Origin: Castellaniella sp.
GTDB taxonomy: Bacteria; Pseudomonadota; Gammaproteobacteria; Burkholderiales; Burkholderiaceae_B
Assembly: GCA_019104865.1 (NCBI GenBank)
Contig: JAHRWZ010000062.1
Coordinates: 62,001 to 126,000 of the forward strand
DNA: 64,000 nucleotides
Direction: 5' to 3'
The notes under the pieces were generated by a model. The model was not told where the DNA came from. It made no database searches and saw only the letters and a list, made by a program, of their open reading frames with translations. Positions within the stretch are counted from its first letter, which is position 1; each line of letters starts with the position of its first letter. The position numbers and the translations under genes were made by a program. Below, piece after piece: positions 49,409-58,327 of this stretch.

Positions 49409-51013
49409 TCAGTCCGCATATTGAGGCGGCGTGGTGAAGGTGTGATAGGGCGCGGGCGAGGGCACAGTCCATTCCAGGCCCTCGGCCCCTTCCCAGGGAT
49501 TGGCGGGCGCGGGAGCGCCCCGGCCGCGCACGGCCTGGATCACGATGTACAGGAACAGCAGCTGCGACAGGCCGAACCAGAACGCGCCGATCGTCGACAC
49601 CTGGTGGAAGGTGGTGAACTGGGCGGCGTAGTCCGCGTAGCGGCGCGGCATGCCGGCCAGCCCCAGGAAGTGCATCGGAAAGAAGGCGACGTTGAACGAG
49701 ATCATCGTGTTCCAGAAATGCCATTTGCCCAGCCGTTCGTCGTACATATGGCCGCACCATTTGGGCAGCCAGTAATAGGTGGCGCCGAACAGGGCAAACA
49801 GTGAGCCGGCCACCAGCACGTAGTGGAAATGGGCCACCACGTAGTAGGTGTCGTGGACCGCGATGTCGATGGGCACGATGGCGGTGACCAGGCCGGTGAA
49901 GCCGCCAATGGTGAACACGAAGATGAAGCCGATCGCGAACAGCATCGGGGTTTCGAACGACAACGATCCACGCCACATCGTGGCGGTCCAGTTGAAGACC
50001 TTGACTCCGGTGGGGATGGAAATCAGCATCGTGCCGTACATGAAGAACAGCTGCGCCGTCACCGGCATGCCGGTGGCGAACATGTGGTGCGCCCACACCA
50101 GGAAGGACAGGATGGCGATGGCGCAGATGGCGTAGACCATCGACGAATAACCGAACAGACGTTTGCGGGCGAAGGTCGGGATGATCTGCGAGACGATGCC
50201 GAATGCCGGCAGGATCATGATGTAGACCTCGGGGTGCCCGAAGAACCAGAAGATGTGCTGGAACAGCACCGGGTCGCCACCGCCGGCCGCGTTGAAGAAG
50301 TGCGTGCCGAAATGGCGGTCGGTCAGCAGCATCGTCACAGCGGCGGCCAGCACCGGCATCACGGCCAGCAGCAGGTAGGCCGTCACCAGCCAGGACCAGC
50401 AGAACAGCGGCATCTTCATCAGGGTCATGCCCGGCGCGCGCATGTTTAGGATGGTCACGATGATGTTGATCGCCCCCATGATGGATGAGGCGCCCATGAT
50501 GTGGATGGCGAAGATGGCGAAGTCCATGCCGGGACCCATCTGCAGCGACAGCGGGGCGTACATGGTCCAGCCCGTCGCGGGGGCTCCGCCCGGGACGAAG
50601 AAGGACGAGGTCAGCAGAATCGCCCCCACCGGAAGCAGCCAGAAGCTGAAGTTGTTCATGCGGGCGAAGGCCATGTCCGAGGCGCCGATCTGCAGCGGGA
50701 CCATCCAGTTGGCAAAGCCCACGAAGGCCGGCATGATGGCCCCGAAGATCATGATCAGGCCGTGCATGGTGGTGAACTGGTTGAACAGCTGCGGCTCGAA
50801 GAACTGGATGCCCGGTTCGAACAGTTCCGTGCGGATCAACAGCGCCAGCGTGCCGCCCTCGAGCAGCATGCAAAACGAAAAAATCAGGTACATCGTCCCG
50901 ATGTCTTTGTGGTTCGTGGCGAACAGCCAGCGCCGCCAGCCGGTGGGCACGGGGTGTGCGTGTTCGTCATGCCCGGCGTAGGGCGGGATGTTGTCTACCG
51001 TGACGCTGCTCAT
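49409..51013 (-). CDS. ctaD: cytochrome c oxidase subunit I
   Basis: A 534-residue heme-copper oxidase subunit with twelve helices. Heme and CuB ligands are visible: [11 protein letters not shown] (heme a His), [13 protein letters not shown] (CuB His with the cross-linked Tyr and the D-channel Glu, making it type A1), [10 protein letters not shown] (two CuB His) and [12 protein letters not shown] (heme a3 and heme a His). It catalyses O2 reduction and proton pumping. GGAGG precedes ATG 51013. It lies 75 bases after ctaC in one operon. Confidence 0.96.
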   Translation of the reverse strand: MSSVTVDNIPPYAGHDEHAHPVPTGWRRWLFATNHKDIGTMYLIFSFCMLLEGGTLALLIRTELFEPGIQFFEPQLFNQFTTMHGLIMIFGAIMPAFVGFANWMVPLQIGASDMAFARMNNFSFWLLPVGAILLTSSFFVPGGAPATGWTMYAPLSLQMGPGMDFAIFAIHIMGASSIMGAINIIVTILNMRAPGMTLMKMPLFCWSWLVTAYLLLAVMPVLAAAVTMLLTDRHFGTHFFNAAGGGDPVLFQHIFWFFGHPEVYIMILPAFGIVSQIIPTFARKRLFGYSSMVYAICAIAILSFLVWAHHMFATGMPVTAQLFFMYGTMLISIPTGVKVFNWTATMWRGSLSFETPMLFAIGFIFVFTIGGFTGLVTAIVPIDIAVHDTYYVVAHFHYVLVAGSLFALFGATYYWLPKWCGHMYDERLGKWHFWNTMISFNVAFFPMHFLGLAGMPRRYADYAAQFTTFHQVSTIGAFWFGLSQLLFLYIVIQAVRGRGAPAPANPWEGAEGLEWTVPSPAPYHTFTTPPQYAD

Positions 51014-51088
51014 GTGTTGCCTCCATCCTGGGCGCGCCGCCTGGGGGGCGCGGGGAATGTTGTCTCGGGTGTGCCGTGGGGTTCGGGA

Positions 51089-52249
51089 TCAGCGCAGGGC
51101 CTTGACGTCGGCCGGCTGGACGACCGGGTCGGGGCCCTTGCCTGCGTTGTCCCAGGCATTGCGTGTGTACGTGATCACGGATGCCAGCTGGACATCGCTC
51201 AGCTGGTCGCGGAAGGCTGCCATGGCCGTTCCCGGGTGACCGTTCAGTTCTGTCAGGATCTGGCCCTTCATGGGCGCCAGAACGAATTTGGTGCTGCCGT
51301 TCAGCGCCGGGAAGGTGCCTGGAATGCCCTGACCGTTGGCCTGGTGACAGGCGACGCAATTCGTGGCAAAGACTTCCTTGCCCTTGGCGATGAGCTCGTC
51401 CTTGGTCCAGACCTTGTTGGGGTCTTCCGTGGCCGCCGCCATCGCCAGCTTCTGCTGCTGGGCCCACTGAGCGTAGTCTTCCGCCGATTTGACTTCGACC
51501 ACGATGGGCATGTAGGCGTGGTTCTTGCCGCAGAGTTCGGCGCACTGGCCGCGATAGGTGCCGGGCTTGTCCGCGCGGAACCAGGTGTCGCGCAGGTACC
51601 CCGGCACGGCATCCTGCTTCACGCCGAAGTAGGGCACCATCCACGAGTGGATCACGTCCGTCGCGGTCAGGACCACCCGGACCTTGCGATTGACCGGGAC
51701 GACCAGCGGCCGGTCGACGTCCAGCAGATAGGTGTCGGTCTTGGGGGCCAGGCCGTTGATCTGGTTCTGGGGTGTGGTGAGATTCGACAGGAAATGCACG
51801 CCGGCGGCGGGGCCGTCCAGGTATTCGTAGCCCCATTTCCATTGATAGCCGGTGGCCTTGATCGTCAGGTCGGCGCCGGTGGTGTCCTTCATGGCGACGA
51901 CCGTGCGGCTGGCGGGAATGGCCATGGCAACGATGATGAGGAATGGAACGATGGTCCAGGTGAGTTCGACCGAGAGGTTTTCCTCGAATTTGGCGGCCTT
52001 GTGGCCCCGGGATTTCCGGTGCATGACGATGGAATAGAGCATCGTCCCGAAGACCCCGATGAAGATGACCGTGCAGACGATCAGGATCATCCAGTGCAGT
52101 GCGTGGATGTCGTGCGCGATCGGGGTGACGCCGGGGGTGACGTTCAGCTGATCGACCGCCGGACCCCCTGGCACGTCCTGGACGTTCGCGGTGGCCACGG
52201 CCACCCATGACAGCGCAATCAAGCCCAACAACCCTCTGACCATCTTCAT
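51089..52249 (-). CDS. ctaC: cytochrome c oxidase subunit II with fused C-terminal cytochrome c
   Basis: A 386-residue caa3-style subunit. After a signal sequence (residues 1-20) come two helices and the periplasmic cupredoxin domain with the CuA ligands C236 and C240 (CAELCGKNHAYM), H244 and M247. A C-terminal c-type cytochrome domain follows with CVACH at 298-302. It takes electrons from cytochrome c and passes them to subunit I. ATG 52249 with GAGGGA five bases upstream is preferred; the frame is open further upstream. First gene of the ctaC-ctaD-coxS-DUF2970-ctaE operon; a candidate promoter lies about 150 bases ahead. Confidence 0.95.
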   Translation of the reverse strand: MKMVRGLLGLIALSWVAVATANVQDVPGGPAVDQLNVTPGVTPIAHDIHALHWMILIVCTVIFIGVFGTMLYSIVMHRKSRGHKAAKFEENLSVELTWTIVPFLIIVAMAIPASRTVVAMKDTTGADLTIKATGYQWKWGYEYLDGPAAGVHFLSNLTTPQNQINGLAPKTDTYLLDVDRPLVVPVNRKVRVVLTATDVIHSWMVPYFGVKQDAVPGYLRDTWFRADKPGTYRGQCAELCGKNHAYMPIVVEVKSAEDYAQWAQQQKLAMAAATEDPNKVWTKDELIAKGKEVFATNCVACHQANGQGIPGTFPALNGSTKFVLAPMKGQILTELNGHPGTAMAAFRDQLSDVQLASVITYTRNAWDNAGKGPDPVVQPADVKALR

Positions 52250-52401
52250 GTCGTCCCTCTGGTTGGTGTGTTCACCGGGCGGGTTGACCTTCGTCAGACA
52301 GGCACGAGGGGAAAACGGGCCCTGCACACATGGTCGGATCGTCAGGCCGTACAACGAGTCGCGAAAGCCTTGACCTGCGATGTCCTTATAAGCTTGAAGG
52401 G

Positions 52402-52429
52402 ATTATAGCGAAGGCTTTCCGCTTGTACA
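52402..52429 (-). promoter_or_regulatory. candidate sigma-70 promoter of the ctaC operon
   Basis: On the minus strand TGTACA (52429-52424) and a perfect TATAAT (52407-52402) are 16 bases apart. Transcription would start near 52395, leaving a leader of about 145 bases before ctaC. The rest of the 255-base gap (52250-52504) contains no gene I can support. Confidence 0.5.
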
Positions 52430-52492
52430 GACATGTTTCCGGCGGCTCGCAGTGCTGGCGCGGGTTTCCCCCTACCGCTTCCGGGCTTCTAC

Positions 52493-52498
52493 TACAAT
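52493..52498 (+). promoter_or_regulatory. candidate -10 box (TACAAT) of a leaderless NUDIX transcript
   Basis: TACAAT ends six bases before ATG 52505. With normal -10 to start spacing, transcription would begin at or within a base or two of the ATG, giving a leaderless mRNA. No clear -35 box is present, so this is tentative. Confidence 0.3.
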
Positions 52499-52504
52499 GC
52501 TGCG

Positions 52505-53344
52505 ATGGATTCCACCTCGGCGGTCTTTACCCTGGATGATCTGGCGGCGCGCAGCGCGCGCCTGGTGCGTCGTGCGCAGCAGTTGCCGCCCGCGGGCGCG
52601 CGTCCGGTGACCGTGGCCGGACGGGTGGGGGGCTGGATCGGCCCGGCCGCGCTGTCGGTCATTGCCGGACGGCCCGGCGTGCACATCGAGGCCGAGGCAG
52701 CGCACCTGACGGCCGCGCCGGCTGCCCGCCTGAATCTGGATGGCGTGTTGCGCGACGTTGCCGTGGCCCTGCGGGATGCTGGCTGCATCCGCAGCTGGCG
52801 CGACGAACTGCTGGATGTCGTAGCCGAGGGGCTGACCCTGGCGCGCATCGAACGCGGGGCCGTGCGGCCGTTGGGCTTGCTCACCCAGGCGGTGCATCTG
52901 AACGGCTGGACGCCGGACGGGCGTCTGTGGGTCGCGCGCCGTGCTCTGAACAAATCCACCGACCCCGGGCTCTGGGATACGTTGTCCGGCGGCCTGGTGG
53001 CCGCGGGCGAGGATGCCGGGTCGGCGCTGTTGCGTGAATCCCACGAAGAAGCCGGACTGGCCGCCGTGGCGTTGGCCGCGCACGAACCTTTGCGGACGGT
53101 TGTTCGCATGCATCGACGTCTGCCCGACGGTTATCAGGTCGAAACGGTCCGCGTCAGCGACTGCGTGCTGGATGCGGCGGCGCCCGTCAATCTCGATGGC
53201 GAGGTCCAGGAATTCCGCTGCGTCGATCTGGCAGAACTCCATGACATGATGGCGCGCGGGGCGTTCACCCTGGAAGCGGAACTGTGTATCCTGGATTCAC
53301 TGCGGCATTGTCTGTTTTCCGGGCGGGCGGCAGTTTCTCACTGA
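52505..53344 (+). CDS. NUDIX hydrolase with N-terminal DUF4743-like domain
   Basis: A 279-residue protein. Residues 1-115 are a DUF4743-like domain. The NUDIX domain follows with an exact box: GLVAAGEDAGSALL then RESHEEAGL (G-x5-E-x7-RE-U-x-EE-x-G-U). TQAVHLNGWTPDGRLWVARR and TDPGLWDTLSGG are typical of the subgroup related to the NUDIX part of thiamine-pyrophosphokinase-like proteins. The substrate is a nucleoside-diphosphate-linked compound of unknown type. The ATG at 52505 is chosen because the upstream extension is not family-like. Divergent from ctaC. Confidence 0.88.
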   Translation: MDSTSAVFTLDDLAARSARLVRRAQQLPPAGARPVTVAGRVGGWIGPAALSVIAGRPGVHIEAEAAHLTAAPAARLNLDGVLRDVAVALRDAGCIRSWRDELLDVVAEGLTLARIERGAVRPLGLLTQAVHLNGWTPDGRLWVARRALNKSTDPGLWDTLSGGLVAAGEDAGSALLRESHEEAGLAAVALAAHEPLRTVVRMHRRLPDGYQVETVRVSDCVLDAAAPVNLDGEVQEFRCVDLAELHDMMARGAFTLEAELCILDSLRHCLFSGRAAVSH

Positions 53345-53384
53345 TCGATTGATGCCGGCAGCGTGCCGGTGGAGGCTCACCATC

Positions 53385-54041
53385 ATGGCGCAGGAATCTC
53401 CCAACCCCTTCGTTCTACCGGGCTTTGGCCAACAAGGCGAGGCCGCTCAGAATCCTCTGTTCGCCGGACTGGACATGATGCGCCAGGCCTGGCAGAACCT
53501 GGCCGGTGCCGGGCGCATGGATGCGCCGGCCATGCCACCGATGTCGCTCGAAGACCTGGATCGCCGCATCCGGGAATTGCAGACGGTGCAGAACTGGCTG
53601 CAGCTGAACGCCACGATGCTGGCCAACACCATCCAGGGGATGGAAATCCAGCGCAGTACGCTGAAGACCCTGCAATCCTTTGCTGGCGCCGTGGTTCCGG
53701 ATGCGGCGGGTGCCGCGGCGGCGGCCGGATCAGCCGACGGCGCCAGTCAGGGATATGCCCAGGCGGCGGGCGACTGGTGGAATCTGGTGCAGCAGCAGTT
53801 CGAACAGTTGCGCGAGGCCACCACCGCCAGCTTGAGCAGCATGGCCGAAGCCACGGACGCCGCGCGGGCCACCGCGGCTTCCGGCAAATCGGCCGGCGAA
53901 CAGGGCCCGTCCACCGGCGCACGCGCGCCGGCCGCCCGGAAAACCCCACCGAAAAAAGCGCCCACGACCGGCAAGACCAGCGCGGCTGCCAAGCCCGCCC
54001 GGGCAGCGTCCAAGCCCGCCCGCAAGCCCCGCGCATCCTGA
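53385..54041 (+). CDS. phaM: PhaM-family polyhydroxyalkanoate granule protein
   Basis: A 218-residue protein. The N-terminal part contains [16 protein letters not shown] and [20 protein letters not shown], the PhaM helical region that contacts PHA synthase. The last 50 residues are Lys/Ala/Pro-rich ([20 protein letters not shown]), a histone-like tail thought to bind DNA. PhaM activates PhaC and tethers PHB granules to the nucleoid. This predicts PHB storage in the host, although no phaC gene is in the window. GGAGG lies ten bases ahead of ATG 53385. Confidence 0.85.
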   Translation: MAQESPNPFVLPGFGQQGEAAQNPLFAGLDMMRQAWQNLAGAGRMDAPAMPPMSLEDLDRRIRELQTVQNWLQLNATMLANTIQGMEIQRSTLKTLQSFAGAVVPDAAGAAAAAGSADGASQGYAQAAGDWWNLVQQQFEQLREATTASLSSMAEATDAARATAASGKSAGEQGPSTGARAPAARKTPPKKAPTTGKTSAAAKPARAASKPARKPRAS

Positions 54042-54106
54042 TTTTTCATCCGGCCCCTCCCTCACCGGGGGTGGCCGCGCAACGACTTTTTTCTTCCTTG
54101 GTTTCC

Positions 54107-55474
54107 ATGCTGAACATCATCATTCTGGCCGCCGGACTGGGCAAACGCATGCAGTCCGATCTGCCCAAGGTTCTCCACCCGATCGCCGGACAACCCATGC
54201 TCAGCCACGTGCTGGATGCCGCGCGCGCGCTGTCGCCCGATCGCGTCATCGTGGTGGTAGGGCATGGGGCCGACCGTGTCCGCCAGGCCTATGCCGGCCA
54301 GGACCTTGAATTCGCCCTGCAACAGCCCCAGCAGGGAACCGGGCATGCCGTGATGCAGGCCTTGCCGGAACTGCTGGAAGGCGATGCCGACGATACGTGC
54401 CTGGTGCTATATGGCGATGTGCCGCTGGTGCAGGCCGACACGCTGCGGGCGCTGTTGCGGGCTCGCGGCAACGGCCTGGCGCTGCTGACGGAAACGCTGG
54501 ATGATCCCAGCGGCTATGGCCGCATCGTGCGCGACGACCGGGGACGGGTGGCGCGCATCGTCGAACACAAGGACGCCAGTCCCGCGGAACAGGCCATTAC
54601 CGAGGTCAATACCGGTATCCTGGCCGCGCCCACCGCCGACTTGCGGCGCTGGCTGGGCCGGATCGACAACCGCAACGCGCAGGGCGAATACTATCTGACG
54701 GATATCGTCGGCCTGGCGGTTCATGATGGCGTGCCCGTGGCGCATGCGCAGCCGGCCGCGCACTGGGAAACCCTGGGCGTCAACAGCCGCGTGCAGCAGG
54801 CCCAGCTGGAACGCATCTGGCAGGGCGAGCAGGCCCGCCGCCTGCTCGAACAGGGTGTCACGTTGGCCGACCCGGCGCGGTTCGACCTGCGCGGCGTTCT
54901 GTCCTGCGGACGAGACGTGTTCATCGACGTCGGCTGCGTGTTCGAAGGTACGGTACATCTGGCCGACGGGGTGCGCATCGGGCCGCATTGTGTGATCCGG
55001 GATGCCCGCATCGGCGCCGGCACCGTGCTGGATGCCTATACGCACGTCGAGGGCGCCCAGGTGGCGGACGCCGCCCGCATCGGGCCGTATGCGCGCCTGC
55101 GCCCCGGTGCCGACATCGGCCCAGAAGCCCACGTCGGCAATTTCGTCGAACTCAAAAAAACCCGCCTGGGGCGCGGCTCCAAGGCCAATCATCTGGCGTA
55201 TCTGGGCGATGCCGTCATCGGCGATCGCGTGAACATCGGCGCGGGCACGATCACCTGCAATTACGATGGCGTGAACAAGTTCCAGACGGTGATCGAGGAT
55301 GACGCCTTCATCGGCTCGGACACCCAGCTGGTCGCGCCAGTCCGGGTGGGGCGCGGCGCCACGCTGGGGGCTGGCACCACGCTGACGCGCGATGCGCCGG
55401 CCGACGAACTGACTCTGTCGCGGGCGCGGCAGCAGAGTGTGCCGGGCTGGAAGCGGCCGGTGCGCAAGGGCTGA
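54107..55474 (+). CDS. glmU: bifunctional GlcNAc-1-P uridyltransferase / GlcN-1-P acetyltransferase
   Basis: A 455-residue enzyme that makes UDP-GlcNAc, the precursor of peptidoglycan, LPS and the diamino sugar of the polysaccharide locus. The N-terminal pyrophosphorylase has [20 protein letters not shown] (residues 7-26), [11 protein letters not shown] and LYGDVPLV. The C-terminal left-handed beta-helix acetyltransferase contains [34 protein letters not shown] and [14 protein letters not shown]. Length is standard. Start ATG 54107; no strong ribosome site. glmS, often the next gene, is absent here. Confidence 0.96.
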   Translation: MLNIIILAAGLGKRMQSDLPKVLHPIAGQPMLSHVLDAARALSPDRVIVVVGHGADRVRQAYAGQDLEFALQQPQQGTGHAVMQALPELLEGDADDTCLVLYGDVPLVQADTLRALLRARGNGLALLTETLDDPSGYGRIVRDDRGRVARIVEHKDASPAEQAITEVNTGILAAPTADLRRWLGRIDNRNAQGEYYLTDIVGLAVHDGVPVAHAQPAAHWETLGVNSRVQQAQLERIWQGEQARRLLEQGVTLADPARFDLRGVLSCGRDVFIDVGCVFEGTVHLADGVRIGPHCVIRDARIGAGTVLDAYTHVEGAQVADAARIGPYARLRPGADIGPEAHVGNFVELKKTRLGRGSKANHLAYLGDAVIGDRVNIGAGTITCNYDGVNKFQTVIEDDAFIGSDTQLVAPVRVGRGATLGAGTTLTRDAPADELTLSRARQQSVPGWKRPVRKG

Positions 55475-55544
55475 TCCTGATGTTCGAATCCGGCGCCTGC
55501 TCTGCCGATACGATGTCGTGTTCCGGGGGCGGCAGGGCCGTGCG

Positions 55545-56597
55545 ATGCGCATCCTGCAACTGAATCTGGAAAAGGGCTGGCGCGGCGGCGAGCGCCAGAC
55601 CCTGTTCACCTTGCAGGGTTTGCAGGCGGCCGGCCATCAGGTGGCCTTGGCGGCGCGATCCGGCGGGCCGCTGGCGCAACGGGCGCAAGCCGCCGGTATT
55701 CCGGTGTTTCCCTGCGCGGGCGGTGCGGCCCTGGCGCGGCTGTTGCTGGCGCAGCGGCGTTCGTACGATGTGATCCACGCACAGACGGCCCAGTCCATGA
55801 GCTTGCTGGCGTTGTTGCGGCCCGTGTTGCGCGGCGCGCTGGTCTTCACACGCCGGACGGCCTTCGATGCGCCGGGCCGGGTGCGGCGCCAGTCCTGGAA
55901 ATGGGCGCGGGCCGACGCCCTGGTCGCCATCAGCGCGGCGGCGGCTGCGGCCCCCCGGGCGCTGGGGCTGGCGGTGGAGGTCATCCCCAGCGCGGTCCAG
56001 CTGGTGGCACCGGACCCGAACCGGGTCGAGGCGCTGCGCCGGCAGTTCGGTCTGGCGGGGCGTCGTGTGCTGGTGACAGCGGCCGCGCTCAGCCCGGAAA
56101 AAGACCCCGCCACGCTGATCGAGGCCGTGTCCATTCTGCGCGCGGATTTTCCGGACGTCCTGTGCCTGCATTGCGGCGCGGACGGGGCGGCGGCCGATGC
56201 GGCGCGCGCCCAGGTCGCAGCGCTGGGCCTGCAGGACCATTACCGTTTCGCCGGTTTTCAGCCGCACGTGGCCGATGCGCTGGCGGCGGCCGAGGTCTAC
56301 GTCAGTAGTTCGCGATTCGAGGCACTGGGCACCAGCGTGCTGGATGCCTGTCTGGCCGGCCTGCCGGTCGTGGCCACCGACGTGGGCGGCCACCGCGAGA
56401 TCCTGGATCCGGATCGGGGGCTGCTGGCGCCTGCCGGGGATGCGCGAGCACTGGCCAGGCACCTGGGCTGGGTGCTGACACATCCGCAATTGGCGCGGGA
56501 CATGGCGGCACGCGCGCAGGCCATGGTAGCGCGGGAATTTGCCGTGCCCACGATGGTGGCGCGGTACGAAAGCCTGTATCGGCGCCTGGTGCCCTGA
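55545..56597 (+). CDS. glycosyltransferase family 4
   Basis: A 350-residue GT-B enzyme. It starts MRILQLNLEKGWRGGERQTL, with the glycine-rich acceptor loop, then VIHAQTAQSMSLLALL, TAAALSPEKDPATLIEA and the C-terminal SSSRFEALGTSVLDACLAGLPVV block, in which the EX7E pair reads E-A-L-G-T-S-V-L-D, the second Glu being Asp. Position near waaC and waaA suggests LPS core sugar transfer. Specificity unknown. Start ATG 55545, after GCAGGG. Very high GC. Confidence 0.82.
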   Translation: MRILQLNLEKGWRGGERQTLFTLQGLQAAGHQVALAARSGGPLAQRAQAAGIPVFPCAGGAALARLLLAQRRSYDVIHAQTAQSMSLLALLRPVLRGALVFTRRTAFDAPGRVRRQSWKWARADALVAISAAAAAAPRALGLAVEVIPSAVQLVAPDPNRVEALRRQFGLAGRRVLVTAAALSPEKDPATLIEAVSILRADFPDVLCLHCGADGAAADAARAQVAALGLQDHYRFAGFQPHVADALAAAEVYVSSSRFEALGTSVLDACLAGLPVVATDVGGHREILDPDRGLLAPAGDARALARHLGWVLTHPQLARDMAARAQAMVAREFAVPTMVARYESLYRRLVP

Positions 56598-56662
56598 AGT
56601 CCCGATGCCCCGACCAGACCCGCCGATGGGCTGGCGGGTTGGCGATCGGCAGGGACGCGAAT

Positions 56663-57184
56663 TTACAGCGGACGCAGGGCCTGGCGGTACGTGGCCGCAC
56701 GGGCCGCGTAATCCTGGGCGCTGCGCCGCAGCGCGGCGACTTCCTCGTCCGACAGGGGGCGCACAACCTTGGCGGGGGACCCCAGGATAAGCGAGCGTTC
56801 GGGAAAGACTTTGCCTTCGGTGACCAGGGCGCCGGCCCCCACCAGGCAGTGGCGCCCGATGACGGCGCCGTTCAGGACCACGGCCTGGATGCCGATGAGT
56901 GCGCCGTCCTGGATCGTGCAGCCGTGCAGCATGGCCTGATGGCCCACCGTCACGTCGCGCCCGATGGTCAGGGGCTTGCCCGCATCCACGTGCAGTACGG
57001 CGCCTTCCTGGATGTTGGATCCTTCGCCGATGACGATGGGCTCGTTGTCGGCGCGGATGACCGCGCCAGGCCAGACGCTGGTGCCCATCCGCAGCGTGGC
57101 TGAGCCGATGACGGTGGCTTCGGCGGCGACGAACGCCGTCGGGTCGATGTGCGGGGTCTGGTCCCCCAGGGCATAGCAGGTCAT
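56663..57184 (-). CDS. gamma-class carbonic anhydrase-like hexapeptide protein (YrdA/PaaY type)
   Basis: A 173-residue left-handed beta-helix protein. GSATLRMGTSVWPGAVIRAD, IGEGSNIQEGAVLHVD, TVGHQAMLHGCTIQDGALIG and ILGSPAKVVRPLSDEE match the gamma carbonic anhydrase/YrdA family. Metal-ligand histidines are in VLHVD, VGHQA and MLHGC. Activity as carbonic anhydrase or thioesterase is not established for most members. GGGAGA is eight bases ahead of ATG 57184. It is divergent from waaC. Confidence 0.88.
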   Translation of the reverse strand: MTCYALGDQTPHIDPTAFVAAEATVIGSATLRMGTSVWPGAVIRADNEPIVIGEGSNIQEGAVLHVDAGKPLTIGRDVTVGHQAMLHGCTIQDGALIGIQAVVLNGAVIGRHCLVGAGALVTEGKVFPERSLILGSPAKVVRPLSDEEVAALRRSAQDYAARAATYRQALRPL

Positions 57185-57291
57185 GAGATCGGTCTCCCGG
57201 ACGCAAGGGACCGGTCGGGGACATGGCCCGAACGGCCAGGGCTTTCGATCGTAGCACGGCGGTCCTTGCCATCCGTATGAACCCGCCCGCC

Positions 57292-57297
57292 TATAAT
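57292..57297 (+). promoter_or_regulatory. candidate -10 box (TATAAT) of a leaderless waaC transcript
   Basis: A consensus TATAAT ends six bases before the waaC ATG. TTGCCA at 57266-57271 could be the -35 box but is 20 bases away, longer than usual. Transcription would start at or next to the ATG. Confidence 0.4.
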
Positions 57298-57303
57298 CGC
57301 GCC

Positions 57304-58284
57304 ATGAGCACACGTATCCTCATTGTTCGCACGTCCTCGCTGGGGGATCTGGTGCACATGCTGCCGGCCATGAGCGACATCGCCCGGCATGTGCCGGATG
57401 CGCGGATCGACTGGATCGCCGAAGAAGCCTTTGCCGAGATCCCGTCCTGGCACCCTGCGGTGCGCGAAGTCATTCCCGTGGCGCACCGGCGCTGGCGCAA
57501 GCACTGGTGGGATACGCGGACGCGGCGCGAACGCGCGGCGTTGCGCGATATGCTGGCATCCCGGGAATACGATGTGATCCTGGACATGCAGGCGTTGCTG
57601 AAGTCGGTCTGGCTGGTGCGCCAGGCGCGCGGCCAGCGCCACGGGCTGGACTGGAAGTCGGCGCGCGAGCCGCTGGCATCCCTGTTCTACGATGTGAAGC
57701 ACCGGGTGGAGTTCTGGCAGCCGGCCATCATCCGTCAGCGCACTTTGGCGGCGGCGACGTTCGGTTATGTGTTCGACGGCCCACCGGACTTCGGCCTGCA
57801 AGGCCTGACCGATGGCGTGCCCATCGATCGGGTGGCGCTGATCATGCCGTCGGCCAGCCGCGACGACAAACTGTGGCCGGCTGCGTACTGGCGGCAAGTG
57901 TTCGATCATCTGCAGGCGCAGGGGTTGGGATTGCGGCTGCTGGCGGGCAACGAGACCGAACAGGCGCGTGCGCGTGAACTGATCCAGGGGCGTGACGATG
58001 CCCAGGTGCTGCCGCGCCTGGGGCTGCGCCAGGTGGCGGATCAGCTGGCGCGTGCGCGGCTGATGGTGGGGCTCGACAGCGGCCTGACGCACCTGAGCGC
58101 GGGATTGGGTCGCCCGACCATCGGCATCTACAAGGCTTCGACGCCGGTGCGCACACCCCTTCAGGGGGCGGCCTACACCGCCAGCCTGGGCGAGCGCGGC
58201 CAGGAGCCCGATGCCGGTCAGGTCATGGCGGCGATCGACGAGGCGCTGGATGCGGCGCGTTCCCCGATGAGTCAGCCTGCATGA
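57304..58284 (+). CDS. waaC: lipopolysaccharide heptosyltransferase I
   Basis: A 326-residue GT9 enzyme that adds the first heptose to Kdo2-lipid A at the inner membrane. It begins STRILIVRTSSLGDLVHMLP and has IDWIAEEAFAEIPSWHPAV, RQARGQRHGLDWKSAREPLA, IMPSASRDDKLWPAAYWRQV and GLDSGLTHLSAGLGRPTIGI, the standard WaaC blocks with the nucleotide-binding DSGLTHL. The start ATG 57304 has a TATAAT just upstream. waaA follows after 43 bases. Confidence 0.93.
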   Translation: MSTRILIVRTSSLGDLVHMLPAMSDIARHVPDARIDWIAEEAFAEIPSWHPAVREVIPVAHRRWRKHWWDTRTRRERAALRDMLASREYDVILDMQALLKSVWLVRQARGQRHGLDWKSAREPLASLFYDVKHRVEFWQPAIIRQRTLAAATFGYVFDGPPDFGLQGLTDGVPIDRVALIMPSASRDDKLWPAAYWRQVFDHLQAQGLGLRLLAGNETEQARARELIQGRDDAQVLPRLGLRQVADQLARARLMVGLDSGLTHLSAGLGRPTIGIYKASTPVRTPLQGAAYTASLGERGQEPDAGQVMAAIDEALDAARSPMSQPA

Positions 58285-58327
58285 CCCCGGCGTCAGGGTC
58301 CGGTCGTTCAGATTCCTGGTGGGTCTG

